NCBI RefSeq assembly: GCF_003054965.1
Contig: NZ_MIES01000026.1
Coordinates: 248,001-312,000, forward strand
Reading direction: 5' to 3'
DNA from: Saccharospirillum sp. MSK14-1
GTDB taxonomy: Bacteria > Pseudomonadota > Gammaproteobacteria > Pseudomonadales > Natronospirillaceae
Length of the DNA: 64,000 nt
Of the stretch, positions 1 through 12,041 are shown piece by piece (within the stretch, counting starts at the first letter, position 1; every line of letters starts with the position of its first letter). Both the position numbers and the translations under genes were made by a program. Under the pieces are notes generated by a model. The model ran no database searches and was not told the DNA's origin. It worked only from the letters and a program-made list of their open reading frames with translations.

Positions 1-7
1 GTCGTTG

Positions 8-1216
8 ATGGATTTAAACGCCGATGCGGCATCCAAGTCATTCAGCTTGGCTGTTGAACAGAAACATCAGTATTTGTTCGACGCGTTAAAGCTGTCTGAA
101 GATGCGCTTCGCCTGGTTCCTCATAGCGCTTCACAGACAGCGGATGAAAACACCGACAAACTCAAACGTCTGCACCAGAAACTGTGCTCCCGCTTTATCA
201 CTCTGCTGCGTACGCTGGCGATTCTGGGTGACGAAGATGGTCAGTTGCAGTCACTGGCGCGTCGTCTGGAACCGATGCCCGACTGGCCTGAACTGGATGG
301 CTTGGCCGAAGAAACCATTGCCTTAATACAACGCCGTCTCGATGCCGAAAAAGGCCAGTTCCAGTATTACCTCAATCAGCTCAGCGAAAAGCTGCGCAGC
401 ATTAATGAGTTGATTGGACAAAACAAACAGGCCGTCAGTGACCTGACAGAACTGAACGATAATCTCGATCAGCAAGTCGATGACCAAATTGCTCGGGCGC
501 GATCGGCCATTACCAGCGCCGTCAATATGGAACAACTGCGAGCCAGCCTGAACGATTCCATCGAAGGTTTGATGTCACTCCTGAACGACTTTCAAAGCCG
601 CACACGCAACAGCCTGCTGGCCATGAACCGACGGCAACAAGAACTCAATCAACACTTGGATGCGTTACAGGAAGATAATCACCGACTGATCAAACAGGTG
701 ACTCAGGAACGCGAGATTGCCCGCCGTGACCCACTGACTCAACTGCCTAATCGACAAGGCTTTGAACAACGACTGGAACAGGAAATTGCGCGCAGTGATC
801 GCTACGGTCAGCCACTGAGTATTGCGTTGATTGATGTCGATCATTTCAAACAGATCAATGATCGCTATGGCCACCTGGCAGGCGACCGCGTGCTGCGAAT
901 CCTCGCCAAGGAAATGCACAGCCAGCTGCGTAAAACCGATTTTCTGGCGCGCTTTGGTGGCGAAGAGTTTGTGATTTTATTGCCGGAGTCGGGTCGGGAT
1001 AACGCCCTTGCTGCCATAGAGAAAATGCGCCAGCACATCAGCCAATGCCCGTTTCACTTCCAGGACAGTCCAGTGCGGATCACCATTTCTGCGGGTCTTG
1101 CGATTCACAAGCCTAACGAAGAAGCAGAACATTGGTTGCACCGTGCCGACAAGGCCTTGTATGAAAGCAAAGACAACGGTCGCAATTGCACCACCGTCAG
1201 CGACGACCAGCAATAA
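8..1216 (+). CDS. GGDEF diguanylate cyclase
   Basis: Predicted cytoplasmic enzyme making cyclic di-GMP from two GTP. The C-terminal third is a GGDEF domain (about residues 235-395) with an intact GGEEF active-site loop near residue 317. An RxxD inhibitory site (RKTD) lies five residues before the loop, so product inhibition is expected. The first ~225 residues are helical and charged with coiled-coil character and no membrane segment; I do not recognise a named sensor domain there. The ATG at 8 is used, but the frame is open to the window edge, so the true start could lie upstream. It converges with the histidine kinase gene, with only about 15 bp between stop codons. Confidence 0.9.
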   Translation: MDLNADAASKSFSLAVEQKHQYLFDALKLSEDALRLVPHSASQTADENTDKLKRLHQKLCSRFITLLRTLAILGDEDGQLQSLARRLEPMPDWPELDGLAEETIALIQRRLDAEKGQFQYYLNQLSEKLRSINELIGQNKQAVSDLTELNDNLDQQVDDQIARARSAITSAVNMEQLRASLNDSIEGLMSLLNDFQSRTRNSLLAMNRRQQELNQHLDALQEDNHRLIKQVTQEREIARRDPLTQLPNRQGFEQRLEQEIARSDRYGQPLSIALIDVDHFKQINDRYGHLAGDRVLRILAKEMHSQLRKTDFLARFGGEEFVILLPESGRDNALAAIEKMRQHISQCPFHFQDSPVRITISAGLAIHKPNEEAEHWLHRADKALYESKDNGRNCTTVSDDQQ

Positions 1217-1231
1217 ACCAAGGTTCACCAC

Positions 1232-3556
1232 TCAGCCGTAGCGAGACAGTACCTTCTCCAGTTGGCGAGTACTCACTGGCTTGGTCAAAAAGTCATCCAT
1301 ACCAGCATCCAGGCAGCGTTGCCGCACTTCTTCCAGAGCGTGTGCCGTTAGCGCCACGATGGGTAACCGAATCTGCTGTTGCCTCTGTTCGTAATCGCGG
1401 ATCAGGCGCGTAGCCTGATACCCATCCAGCTCTGGCATTTCACAATCCATCAAGATCAGATCCGCCGGTCGCTCTGCTTGTTGCCGAGCCTCGACAATTT
1501 CATCGCCGTTTGTTACCAATATGATGTTATGGCCCAGTTTTTCCAATAAGCCCCGAATAACCCGCTGGTTCACCACGTTGTCTTCGGCGACCAAAATCGT
1601 CAGTTGCCGCGAAGCTGGCAGGCTGGCGTGTTCTTCGACCGTGTTTTTCTGAGCGTGACCCAGCTGAAGAGGCACCCGAAGCTGAAACTCAGTGCCCTGT
1701 CCCACCTGGCTGGATACGTTAAGCTCGCCGCCCATCAGATGCACCAGTTGACGACTGATCGCCAAACCCAGGCCTGTTCCGTAGTCCGCCCGTTCATGGG
1801 CAGCATGCACCTGAGAATAGGCATTAAACAGGGAATCCATTTCGGCAGCGGCAATACCAATACCGGTATCAACCACTCGGCATTGTAACCAGGGGTTCCC
1901 CTGGCGACGTTCACAACTGACCGTAATATCCACCGAGCCTGCATCGGTAAATTTGATGGCATTGCTGATCAAATTCGATAACACCTGACGCAGACGTTGA
2001 ACATCAATGCGAACATAGTCCGGTACCGAAGCCGCAACCTCCGACGTTAGCATCAGCCCTTTACGTTCTGCCTGGGCATAGAACAGCTGGGTTTGCTGGT
2101 CGATGAGCAACCGGATATTGATGGACTCCACATTCAGCGACATCTTGCCCGCTTCAATCTTGGAGTAATCCAGGATGTCATTAATCAGCGCCATCAAGGA
2201 GGCACCCGAGCCCTGGATGGTATGCACGTAGCTGAGTTGTTCATCATCGAGCCGGGTTCGAGCCAGAATTTCCGTCATTCCCAGAACGCCATTCAGCGGC
2301 GTTCGGATCTCATGACTGATCTGTGCCAGAAAATAGCTTTGTGCTTCGGCTCGCATCCGTTCCCGCTCACTGCTTTCTCGCAATAACCGGATACGGTGCG
2401 CCAAAGCAAAGCTCAGCAACATGGTTTCCAGAAAGGCTCCGATTTTGGACACCACCGTTGGCGGCCACGGTAATTGAATCAGGCCACTGCTACTGAGTAA
2501 GAAAAGGATGTTACCGAGATAGAAAACCGTCCAGGCCAGCACAAAGAACTTGGCGGCCATGACACCCTGGTGCCAGGCATACAACCCCACCAACAGTGCC
2601 ATCGTCAGGTACAAGGCACTGTTAATCGTCAATAGCAGGCCCATCAAAGAGCGTTCAAGGTGCCAGGCCGACATCGCCAGGACTAACTGAAATCCGATGG
2701 CCAGAGCGACAAATATCGTCAGTCGCCGTGACAGTCTTGGCAGATCCAGAAACTTAACAATAAAGCAGCCGATAAACGCCAGCGTCAGCCCCGACAACAA
2801 ATAGTTAATTCGGGTGTCGTAACCCTGTCCCTCCCACCAGAAGTATTGAAACAGATAGCCGTCGAGCGAGAATTGGATGGCACCAAAACAGCCAATAAAG
2901 AGCACGTACCACAGATAGCTGCTGTCGCGGACCGTCATAAACAGGAAGAGGTTATAGGTCACCATCGCCAGGATGACGCCATAGAACAGCCAGTTGGCAA
3001 AGTCTTCTAACTGGATGTTCGACCAGAAAGTTTCCCCAGGATGAAGCTCCATCACCAGGTTACTGTTCGAAGTTGCATCAATGCGCATTAAGAAGGTCGT
3101 GGGGCCATAGACTTCCAGCGGCAGTACAAAGTAGCGATGATCTTTCGCCCGGCTGTCAAAGGGCCGCATCGCCCCAGTCCGCTGAACCAACCGCGGTCCG
3201 GAGTTATCGAACAACTGATAAAGATCAATGTACTTCAAAGACGGGTTGGCGATGACCAGATCCCATTCTTTGTGAATTGACCGACTGGCATCGAGCCTAA
3301 AAAGAATCCAGATAACACCGAAGCGGTAGTTGTGTTTAAGCTGACCGTTAGTGGTTTCCTCCCACTGTGAATCAAAGGCATCTGATAGCACTTCGAAGGG
3401 AGACAGCTGTCCACTGTCGTCGGTCAAAACCAGCACCTGATCGCCTAACTCCATCGACTGATCCGATTCCAGCGCAATGGATTCAAAGTCGATGGCAGCG
3501 TAGATCGAGGTAGAGAACAGAGAGAGGAACAGCAGCCTCAGCTGCCAGATCCTCAT
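1232..3556 (-). CDS. Hybrid histidine kinase with 7TMR-DISM sensor and receiver domain
   Basis: Inner-membrane sensor kinase of 774 residues. A signal peptide (about 1-20) precedes a periplasmic DISMED2-type domain (about 30-170) and a 7TMR-DISM block of seven hydrophobic segments (about 185-390). Next come a HisKA domain with HEIRTP (phospho-acceptor His near 415), a HATPase_c domain and a C-terminal receiver domain with MDCEMPELDGY (acceptor Asp near 704). DISM periplasmic domains in this family are thought to bind carbohydrates; the actual ligand is not visible. No separate response regulator or HPt protein is adjacent, so the output partner is unknown. The neighbouring diguanylate cyclase is a possible but unproven partner. 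Confidence 0.93.
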   Translation of the reverse strand: MRIWQLRLLFLSLFSTSIYAAIDFESIALESDQSMELGDQVLVLTDDSGQLSPFEVLSDAFDSQWEETTNGQLKHNYRFGVIWILFRLDASRSIHKEWDLVIANPSLKYIDLYQLFDNSGPRLVQRTGAMRPFDSRAKDHRYFVLPLEVYGPTTFLMRIDATSNSNLVMELHPGETFWSNIQLEDFANWLFYGVILAMVTYNLFLFMTVRDSSYLWYVLFIGCFGAIQFSLDGYLFQYFWWEGQGYDTRINYLLSGLTLAFIGCFIVKFLDLPRLSRRLTIFVALAIGFQLVLAMSAWHLERSLMGLLLTINSALYLTMALLVGLYAWHQGVMAAKFFVLAWTVFYLGNILFLLSSSGLIQLPWPPTVVSKIGAFLETMLLSFALAHRIRLLRESSERERMRAEAQSYFLAQISHEIRTPLNGVLGMTEILARTRLDDEQLSYVHTIQGSGASLMALINDILDYSKIEAGKMSLNVESINIRLLIDQQTQLFYAQAERKGLMLTSEVAASVPDYVRIDVQRLRQVLSNLISNAIKFTDAGSVDITVSCERRQGNPWLQCRVVDTGIGIAAAEMDSLFNAYSQVHAAHERADYGTGLGLAISRQLVHLMGGELNVSSQVGQGTEFQLRVPLQLGHAQKNTVEEHASLPASRQLTILVAEDNVVNQRVIRGLLEKLGHNIILVTNGDEIVEARQQAERPADLILMDCEMPELDGYQATRLIRDYEQRQQQIRLPIVALTAHALEEVRQRCLDAGMDDFLTKPVSTRQLEKVLSRYG

Positions 3557-3717
3557 TGGACGTCACCTATTACATCCAGCATCGGGACAATTTCATCCGA
3601 ACCATTGCCCCCAATCAGAGGCAGACTAATAATGAACCTTATGGCGTTCATCCGACGGGTGACTCCAGTCATTTAATAAGCAATTCAAGCACTTAAACAT
3701 AGAGAGAGAACACCGGT

Positions 3718-4209
3718 ATGTCTATTCAAGTTGGCGATATCCTGCCGTCGGATATTCTGCTCTATCGCATGGCCGAGAGCGGCCCGATCAGCGAATCCAC
3801 CCAGTCCCTCTTCAAGAACCAGCGCGTAGTCCTCTTTGCCGTACCCGGCGCCTTCACACCCACCTGCAGTCAGGCTCACCTGCCAGGCTTTGTTGTTGCT
3901 GCCGACCGACTGAAAGCACAAGGCGTGGACCGGATCATCTGCCTGAGTGTGAATGATGCCTTTGTCATGCATGCCTGGGGACAACAACACAATGCCGAAA
4001 CCATCGACATGATGGGCGATGGGAACGCGGATTTTGTGAAAGCCTTGGGTTTGGATATGGACGCCAGTGGGCGTGGCATGGGTATTCGTTCGCGCCGTTT
4101 TGCATTGATTGCCGATGACGCCAGCGTCAGTTGGATCGGCTTGGAAGAGCCAGGACAGTTTGAAAAGAGTTCTGTCGAAGCGGTACTTACTGCACTTCAA
4201 TCGTTGTAG
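3718..4209 (+). CDS. Peroxiredoxin, Prx5 type
   Basis: Predicted thiol peroxidase of 163 residues reducing hydrogen peroxide and organic hydroperoxides. The active-site signature PGAFTPTCS places the peroxidatic cysteine at residue 50. Length and sequence fit the Prx5/AhpC-TSA family that uses glutathione or thioredoxin-type reductants. The ATG follows a purine-rich stretch (AGAGAGAGAAC). It is followed within 20 bp by a palindrome that is a parS site and, with its A/T flanks, could also act as a terminator. It appears monocistronic. Confidence 0.92.
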   Translation: MSIQVGDILPSDILLYRMAESGPISESTQSLFKNQRVVLFAVPGAFTPTCSQAHLPGFVVAADRLKAQGVDRIICLSVNDAFVMHAWGQQHNAETIDMMGDGNADFVKALGLDMDASGRGMGIRSRRFALIADDASVSWIGLEEPGQFEKSSVEAVLTALQSL

Positions 4210-4227
4210 GCCACCGGTTGGATGATA

Positions 4228-4251
4228 AAAAGGTTCCACGTGGAACCTTTT
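4228..4251. promoter_or_regulatory. parS site 1 (ParB-binding palindrome)
   Basis: A perfect 24-bp palindrome whose core GTTCCACGTGGAAC (4233-4246) equals the Pseudomonas-type chromosomal parS. It lies between the peroxiredoxin and the alkyltransferase-like gene, about 6.6 kb from the origin interval. ParB would load here to organise and segregate the origin. The AAAAGG/CCTTTT extension could also make it a transcription terminator for the peroxiredoxin gene. Confidence 0.9.
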
Positions 4252-4301
4252 AAATCTGCAACATGCGGCTCATTCATTCGCCAATCGACCCGAGCAAACT
4301 C

Positions 4302-4616
4302 ATGACGCACAGCGACCCTCAGCCAAAAACCGTGTTCTACCAAACACTCGCGGCCATTCCCGCTGGCTATTACACCAGTTATGGCCGTATTGCCGACCTC
4401 TGTGGCGTTCACGTGCGGCAAATACAGGCTTGGTTACGAACACTGCCACGCGACTCTGGTTTGCCTTGGTTTCGGATCATTAACAGCCAACGCAAGATCA
4501 CCGAACACCCCGGTGCCGTCACTCAATACAAGAACCTGGCCGCAGAGGGCCTGTTACCCGACAAAACCGGTCGATTCCCCAAAGATCGTTATTGGCCAGA
4601 CTGCCTCGATTCATAA
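4302..4616 (+). CDS. Alkyltransferase-like (ATL) DNA-binding protein
   Basis: Small protein of about 104 residues homologous to the DNA-binding domain of O6-alkylguanine-DNA methyltransferase. The usual PCHR active site reads PWFR here, so the acceptor cysteine is replaced by tryptophan. ATL proteins do not transfer alkyl groups. They bind O6-alkylguanine and recruit nucleotide excision repair. The SYGRIAD helix-turn-helix segment and INSQ motif are conserved. The ATG at 4302 gives the usual family length; an upstream ATG at 4263 in frame is possible. Neither has a strong ribosome site. The gene is bracketed by two parS sites, one immediately after its stop codon. Confidence 0.85.
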   Translation: MTHSDPQPKTVFYQTLAAIPAGYYTSYGRIADLCGVHVRQIQAWLRTLPRDSGLPWFRIINSQRKITEHPGAVTQYKNLAAEGLLPDKTGRFPKDRYWPDCLDS

Positions 4617-4633
4617 TGTTCCACGTGGAACAT
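4616..4633. promoter_or_regulatory. parS site 2
   Basis: Perfect 18-bp palindrome with core GTTCCACGTGGAAC (4618-4631), starting on the last base of the alkyltransferase-like stop codon. The core is identical to the other two parS sites. Confidence 0.9.
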
Positions 4634-4659
4634 GCCAGTCGCATTATCGTCCAGGCATA

Positions 4660-4686
4660 AAAAAAGCGCCGTAATGGCGCTTTTTT
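4660..4686. terminator. Bidirectional intrinsic terminator
   Basis: A run of A, the GC stem AGCGCC/GGCGCT with a five-base loop GTAAT, then a run of six T. It works on either strand and separates the converging alkyltransferase-like gene and gyrB. Confidence 0.88.
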
Positions 4687-4705
4687 GTTGGCAAACCTGG
4701 CGCGA

Positions 4706-7129
<2,424 letters not shown>

Positions 7130-8218
7130 TTACTCCCCATCGTCCATTGCCTGAACCTGGCCTTGTTCCACGTGGAACAATTTTACCCGGTCCGGCGCTT
7201 GCCAAAATTCGCTCAAAGGCTCCGGATCAACACTGGTCATAAAGACCTGTCCAGTCAGCCCTTCCATTAACCCACCCAACTTACGGATATGGTTGCGGTC
7301 CAGTTCGGCCGGCAAATCATCGACCAGAAAGGTCGTGGGTCGGTTATGAACGTCTTGTAGGTGAAGGCTCTGCGCTACTTTCAGCGCACATACCACCAAC
7401 TTTTGCTGGCCGCGAGACAACACATCACTCGCCGCCTGATTGTTAACCTTGATGCGCATATCTGCGCGCTGTGGACCGGCCTGGGTGTAACCCAACTTAC
7501 AGTCCCGATCCCACTGACTATCCAGCATTTCGACCAGTGATCGGCTTTTATCCCAGCCCCGATAATAATGAATGCGTAAGGCTGGCAATTCGATCAACGC
7601 ATCCAGAACCTGATGAAACCGCGGCACAAAGCCTTCCAGATACTGCTTTCGATAGTCGTCCAGACGTTCAGCGGCGGCAATGAATTCACGCTGCCAAACC
7701 GCCATCTGAGCCGGGTCTATTTTACCAGATCGCAGCAGTGAGTTCCGGTTTTTCAGGCTCTTCTGTGCGCTCTGCCAGGCACTGTGAAAGTCGAGATCCT
7801 GATGGAATACTCCCCAATCCAAAAACTGCCGTCGATGGCTGGGTGCGCCTTCCAACAACAGGAATGAATCGGCATGGATTAACTGCAAAGGCAGTCGATG
7901 AGCCAGCTCGGATACAACCGCTAAAGCTTCACCATTGAGCCGAATAGAATGCTGACCCTGACGAGATCGCTGCACCCCAATACGAGTGCGATCGTTGAGC
8001 TCCGCAAAGACGGTAGCCTGGTCTTGTGTGTCACCAATTAAGGTGCGCGTGCGGGAGACTTTAAAGGAACGTGCCAGCGCCAACAGATGAATGGCTTCGA
8101 GAATGCTGGATTTGCCCGCGCCGTTATCGCCGTAAAGGACGTTAACGCCCGGGCCGGGGTGGAATTGGGTGTCGGCAATATTGCGGACACCCTGAATGGT
8201 CAGCCGATCAATCGACAT
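7130..8218 (-). CDS. recF: DNA replication and repair protein RecF
   Basis: SMC-like ATPase that with RecO and RecR loads RecA at gaps during recombinational repair and fork restart. At 362 residues it is of normal length. Walker A is GDNGAGKSS near residue 30, the ABC signature is in LSRGQQKL, and the Walker B region is LVDDLPAELD. The C-terminal LFHVEQ is encoded by a parS palindrome, so the gene carries a segregation site in its coding sequence. It lies between dnaN (18 bp upstream) and gyrB (6 bp downstream). Confidence 0.98.
   Translation of the reverse strand: MSIDRLTIQGVRNIADTQFHPGPGVNVLYGDNGAGKSSILEAIHLLALARSFKVSRTRTLIGDTQDQATVFAELNDRTRIGVQRSRQGQHSIRLNGEALAVVSELAHRLPLQLIHADSFLLLEGAPSHRRQFLDWGVFHQDLDFHSAWQSAQKSLKNRNSLLRSGKIDPAQMAVWQREFIAAAERLDDYRKQYLEGFVPRFHQVLDALIELPALRIHYYRGWDKSRSLVEMLDSQWDRDCKLGYTQAGPQRADMRIKVNNQAASDVLSRGQQKLVVCALKVAQSLHLQDVHNRPTTFLVDDLPAELDRNHIRKLGGLMEGLTGQVFMTSVDPEPLSEFWQAPDRVKLFHVEQGQVQAMDDGE
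7163..7180. promoter_or_regulatory. parS site 3, inside recF
   Basis: Perfect 18-bp palindrome TTGTTCCACGTGGAACAA with the same 14-bp core (7165-7178) as the other two sites. It falls in frame in recF and reads Leu-Phe-His-Val-Glu-Gln. It is the site nearest the origin, about 3.7 kb away. Confidence 0.9.
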
Positions 8219-8236
8219 CCCTGCAATGGATCCGGA

Positions 8237-9349
8237 TTACAACCGCATTGGCATAACAACGTAGACGGAAGAATCGTCGTCGAAGTCGCTCAGCAAAGCA
8301 CTTGAATTGGCATCGGCCAAAACGATTTTGATTTGCTCACCGGAAGTCACGTTCAAGACGTCCAATAAATAGGTGACGTTAAAGCCAACTTCGAGTTCCG
8401 GTCCCTGATAATCAATTTCCTGATTCACCTCAGCTTCTTCTTGCTCGGGGTTATTGGCTTTCACCATCAGGTTGTTATCACTGAGTAACAAGCGAACGCC
8501 GCGATATTTCTCGTTCGAAAGGATAGCTGCGCGACTGAAGATCGAGCGTAATGACTGACGATCGCCGACGATTTCTTTGTCACCGCCACGAGGCAATACG
8601 CGCTCATAATCGGGAAACTTGCCGTCAACAAGCTTAGAAGTGAATGTGAACGCCGGAGTACGTGCACGAATATGGTTAGCACCTAAGGACACATCCACCG
8701 TTGCCTCGGCTTCGTCACCCATCAACCGGTTCAGTTCCAGAATACCTTTGCGCGGCACAATCACCTGGCGGCGCTCATCCAGTTCCAGACCCGGTGCTGC
8801 TTTGCTGCTCATGGCCAGACGATGGCCATCCGTCGCTACCGTTCGTACCTGGCCACGACTCAATTCCAGCAACATGCCGTTAAGGTAATAACGAACATCC
8901 TGTTGCGCCATGGCAAAAGCCGTCGCATCAACCAGTTGCTTCATCGTGACCTGAGGCAACATAAAGTCGAGGGTGTTTTCATCGTCCTCAACGTTCGGGA
9001 AATCCGAGGCAGGCAAGGTCGACAAGGTAAAGCGGCTGCGACCGGAAGTGACCACAACGCGATCTTCGTTCTGCACCAAGGTAATGGGCGCATCGTCCGG
9101 CAATGAACGAACGATATCGATCAGCTTTCTGGCCGGTACCGTAATGGCACCATCAACAGCACCGTCGGCCAGCTCAACCCGACCAACAATTTCCACTTCC
9201 AGATCGGTACCGGTTAAAGACAACTGACTGCCTTCAACCTCCAATAACACATTGGACAGTACTGGCAGCGTCTGTCGTTTTTCGACCACGCCTCCCACCA
9301 GTTGCAGTGGCTTTAACAAAGCATCGCGTGACAGCGTGAATTGAATCAT
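8237..9349 (-). CDS. dnaN: DNA polymerase III sliding clamp (beta)
   Basis: Ring-shaped processivity clamp of DNA polymerase III and the binding platform for many replication and repair proteins. It has 370 residues, the normal length, and the three-domain clamp pattern throughout: N-terminal SRDALLKPLQLVGGVVE, central GMLLELS with ATDGHRLA, C-terminal YVVMPMRL. It sits between dnaA (21 bp) and recF (18 bp) in the canonical order, likely co-transcribed with dnaA. Confidence 0.99.
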   Translation of the reverse strand: MIQFTLSRDALLKPLQLVGGVVEKRQTLPVLSNVLLEVEGSQLSLTGTDLEVEIVGRVELADGAVDGAITVPARKLIDIVRSLPDDAPITLVQNEDRVVVTSGRSRFTLSTLPASDFPNVEDDENTLDFMLPQVTMKQLVDATAFAMAQQDVRYYLNGMLLELSRGQVRTVATDGHRLAMSSKAAPGLELDERRQVIVPRKGILELNRLMGDEAEATVDVSLGANHIRARTPAFTFTSKLVDGKFPDYERVLPRGGDKEIVGDRQSLRSIFSRAAILSNEKYRGVRLLLSDNNLMVKANNPEQEEAEVNQEIDYQGPELEVGFNVTYLLDVLNVTSGEQIKIVLADANSSALLSDFDDDSSVYVVMPMRL

Positions 9350-9370
9350 GAGTCCGTTTCCATCCCTATA

Positions 9371-10828
9371 TCAGGTGGTCAGCGTTCGTAACAGGTTGTT
9401 GTAATCTTCATTAATGTCTCCGGTCGTTTCGCGCAATTCCTTCACCTTACGGCAAGCGTGCAAAACGGTCGTATGGTCGCGCCCACCAAAGGCTTCACCA
9501 ATTTCTGGCAAGCTGTGCTGAGTCAGTTCTTTGGCCAAAGCCATCGCAACCTGACGAGGACGGGCAATACTGCGACTGCGTCGTTTGGAATGCAGATCGG
9601 AGATTTTAATTTTGTAATATTCGGCCACGGTGCGCTGAATGTTTTCAATACTGACCTGTTTGTCCTGCAACGCCAAGAGATCCTTCAGGGATTCCTTAAC
9701 GAAGGCCGTATCAATAGCGGCACCGGTAAATTGTGCATTGGCCACCACGCGTTTTAATGCCCCTTCCAATTCACGAACATTGGAACGAATGCGCTGGGCA
9801 ATAAAAAAGGCAGCATCACCGGGCAACTTCACCCGTGCTTTTTCTGCCTTCTTCATCAAAATAGCGACCCGAGTTTCCAGATCAGGCGGCTCGACTGCAA
9901 CCGTTAACCCCCATCCAAATCGACTCTTTAAGCGGTCTTCCAGACCTTCAATTTCTTTTGGGTAACGATCACAGGTCAAAATCACCTGTTGATTGCCTTC
10001 CAATAGCGCATTAAAGGTGTGAAAAAATTCTTCCTGGGAACGGTCTTTCTTAGCAAAGAACTGAATGTCATCGATCAGCAATGCATCCAGACTGCGATAG
10101 AAACGCTTGAACTCTGCCATGGCATTGAGCTGTAACGCTTTCACCATGTCGGCCACAAACCGTTCTGAATGCAGATAGACCACCTTGGCACTGGGGTTCT
10201 GCTCAACAATGCGATTACCAATCGCCTGCATCAAGTGCGTCTTACCCAGACCTACGCCACCGTATATAAAGAGTGGGTTGTAAGCACCGCCAGCGTTATC
10301 AGCAACCTGTTGACTCGCTGCCAGGGCCAGCTGGTTCGATTTACCTTCCACAAAGGAAGTGAAGGTAAAACTCGGATTCAGGTACGACTGGAACTTACCT
10401 TTGCCACGCTTGGCGCCAGTTGTCTGCACTGGCTCTGGTGCCAGACGGTCGGCCAGCTGGGCCGCCGGTTCTGCTACCGGTGTCGTCGTTTCGTTCACCG
10501 GCTTTTGCGCTACCGGTGTCGCAGTAGCCGCCCGGGTCGGTGCCGTTGCAGTCGCCCCTTTGACTTCCACCAATACCTCAGTATTGACGGCGCCAAACTG
10601 AACCATCAATTCCTCAATGCGATGCAGGTACTTATCGCGCACCCAGTTACCCACAAATCGATTCGGTGCCTGCAAGACCAATGCATCACCATCCAAACGA
10701 TGGCTCAGAGGACGGATCCAGGTGTTGAACTGATGCGACGGGACCTCGCCACGCAACAGATCCAGGCATTGATGCCAGGCTGACTCGGGCACGGACACTC
10801 CGAACGGGTCTGGGAAATGGCCTGCCAT
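9371..10828 (-). CDS. dnaA: Chromosomal replication initiator DnaA
   Basis: Initiator ATPase that binds DnaA boxes and melts the origin. The order is N-terminal DnaB-interaction domain ([10 protein letters not shown]), an Ala/Thr/Pro-rich linker, an AAA+ domain with Walker [10 protein letters not shown] and Walker [10 protein letters not shown], and the C-terminal DNA-binding domain with the signature [15 protein letters not shown]. The start is uncertain: ATG at 10828 is used. A GTG at 10798 gives an N-terminus ([12 protein letters not shown]) that aligns best with family starts, and a TTG at 10873 is also open. None has a clear Shine-Dalgarno sequence. The gene reads away from the adjacent origin interval. 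Confidence 0.98.
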   Translation of the reverse strand: MAGHFPDPFGVSVPESAWHQCLDLLRGEVPSHQFNTWIRPLSHRLDGDALVLQAPNRFVGNWVRDKYLHRIEELMVQFGAVNTEVLVEVKGATATAPTRAATATPVAQKPVNETTTPVAEPAAQLADRLAPEPVQTTGAKRGKGKFQSYLNPSFTFTSFVEGKSNQLALAASQQVADNAGGAYNPLFIYGGVGLGKTHLMQAIGNRIVEQNPSAKVVYLHSERFVADMVKALQLNAMAEFKRFYRSLDALLIDDIQFFAKKDRSQEEFFHTFNALLEGNQQVILTCDRYPKEIEGLEDRLKSRFGWGLTVAVEPPDLETRVAILMKKAEKARVKLPGDAAFFIAQRIRSNVRELEGALKRVVANAQFTGAAIDTAFVKESLKDLLALQDKQVSIENIQRTVAEYYKIKISDLHSKRRSRSIARPRQVAMALAKELTQHSLPEIGEAFGGRDHTTVLHACRKVKELRETTGDINEDYNNLLRTLTT

Positions 10829-10873
10829 TCTAACTTGACCGCCGGGCCCTTGCCAGTCGTTACCGCTTCTCAA

Positions 10874-11362
10874 ACGTAACTGCTTTTTTGGTTAAAGAAT
10901 CAATAACTTATCAGACGATTGGCTTTGGAAAGGTCTGTGGGTAAGCAGGCTTACAAGGCTGTGTGCAAGTACTGAAAAGCGAATGAATAACTCAGGCTGT
11001 GGAAAACAAGGGTAGTTATACACAGTTCGCACACCGGTCGTGCCCGCTTAACTCCCGCCTTCTCAATGCAGATGTTATGTCTCTATCTTATTGTTTTATA
11101 TAGGTTTTTTTTGCTTAACCACAGAAATTGGCGGTACTAACAATGAACAAATACATACAATCCTTTCATACATACCTTACCTAATAATCTTATTTATCTG
11201 TCTCACTCAGACCGAACGACCATTGAACATAAAATGGACATTGAAGTAGAACGACAAAGCCTTTAGAATCCGCGATCCAAATTCAGGGGTCGGTGCAAAG
11301 TCCGCATCGAGCCAAAGTCTTAACCGGAAGCCTTGCTTCCCAATCTTGTGGTGAGAACCCAT
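10874..11362. other. Probable replication origin (oriC), dnaA-rpmH interval
   Basis: Non-coding interval where gene direction switches from minus to plus, the oriC position in pseudomonads. DnaA-box-like sites: TTATACACA at 11016-11024 and TTTTCCACA (minus strand, 10998-11006) fit TTWTNCACA. TTACCCACA (minus, 10936-10944) and TTAACCACA (11115-11123) are one base off the strict box. AT-rich runs at about 11075-11115 and 11170-11205 are candidate unwinding elements. The interval must also hold the dnaA and rpmH promoters. Exact origin limits cannot be set from sequence alone. Confidence 0.8.
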
Positions 11363-11497
11363 ATGAAACGTACATTTCAACCCAGCGTCCTGAAGCGCAA
11401 GCGTACTCACGGCTTCCGTGCCCGCATGGCTACCAAGAACGGTCGTAAGGTTCTGGCACGTCGTCGTGCTCGCGGACGGGCTGCACTGACCGTCTAA
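11363..11497 (+). CDS. rpmH: 50S ribosomal protein L34
   Basis: A 44-residue, very basic ribosomal protein beginning [14 protein letters not shown] and ending [10 protein letters not shown], a full match to bacterial L34. It is the first gene on the plus-strand side of the origin. The rnpA start codon begins one base after its stop, so the two are translationally coupled as in most bacteria. Confidence 0.99.
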   Translation: MKRTFQPSVLKRKRTHGFRARMATKNGRKVLARRRARGRAALTV

Positions 11498-11498
11498 G

Positions 11499-11879
11499 AT
11501 GGTTGTAAACGGACATCCTCGTGCCCATCGTCTACTGACAGCCGGGGATTTCCGTTCGGTCTTTGACCAGGTTGATGTCAAAGCCGCCTGCCCCGAACTG
11601 TTGCTGCTCGCTCGAACCAATGCCGATGCTCAGGCTCGTCTTGGTTTTATTATCTCTCGCAAGAATTGCCGCAGCGCTGTCGCACGCAATCGCGTCAAAC
11701 GCATTGCTCGTGAAATCTTCCGCACTCACTATGCCGACTGGCCTCAGCTGGACATCATCTTGATGGCCCGGCCGGGTATTGATCAGCTCAGTAAAGAAGA
11801 TCTGCATCGATTGATTGCCAAGCAACTGCAACGCCTGACGCGGCGTTGGCATAAAAGCCAAACAGCGGCGGCTGAATAA
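11499..11879 (+). CDS. rnpA: Ribonuclease P protein component
   Basis: Protein subunit of RNase P, which matures the 5' ends of tRNAs together with the rnpB RNA (not in this window). 126 residues, basic, with the family signature RNRVKRIAREIFR near residues 64-77 and the N-terminal LLTAGDFRSVF. It starts one base after rpmH. Downstream only about 160 bp separate it from yidC, and the small yidD gene that commonly fills this space is absent. Confidence 0.97.
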   Translation: MVVNGHPRAHRLLTAGDFRSVFDQVDVKAACPELLLLARTNADAQARLGFIISRKNCRSAVARNRVKRIAREIFRTHYADWPQLDIILMARPGIDQLSKEDLHRLIAKQLQRLTRRWHKSQTAAAE

Positions 11880-11934
11880 GCGCCTTTTGGCTGGCAAATC
11901 CCCCCTTTGACAGGTACCATTTCGGCGCTTTTTT
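11878..11934 (+). terminator. Possible weak terminator after rnpA
   Basis: AAGCGCC (11878-11884) can pair with GGCGCTT (11924-11930), followed by TTTT. The loop is long (about 39 bases), so termination may be partial; yidC follows on the same strand. Confidence 0.35.
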
Positions 11935-12041
11935 ACCCAGCCCGGCGCCAACTGCCTTCCTCTTTCTAATCTGGCTTTTGTTACAGTCCAGACGGCGGTT
12001 TTACGCGATTCCGGGACGAATGATCTGACTGGAAACTGATT

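Noticed and set aside
3685-4239. Long antisense open frame across the peroxiredoxin gene
   Set aside because: It is a shadow frame; the plus-strand peroxiredoxin has the family motifs.
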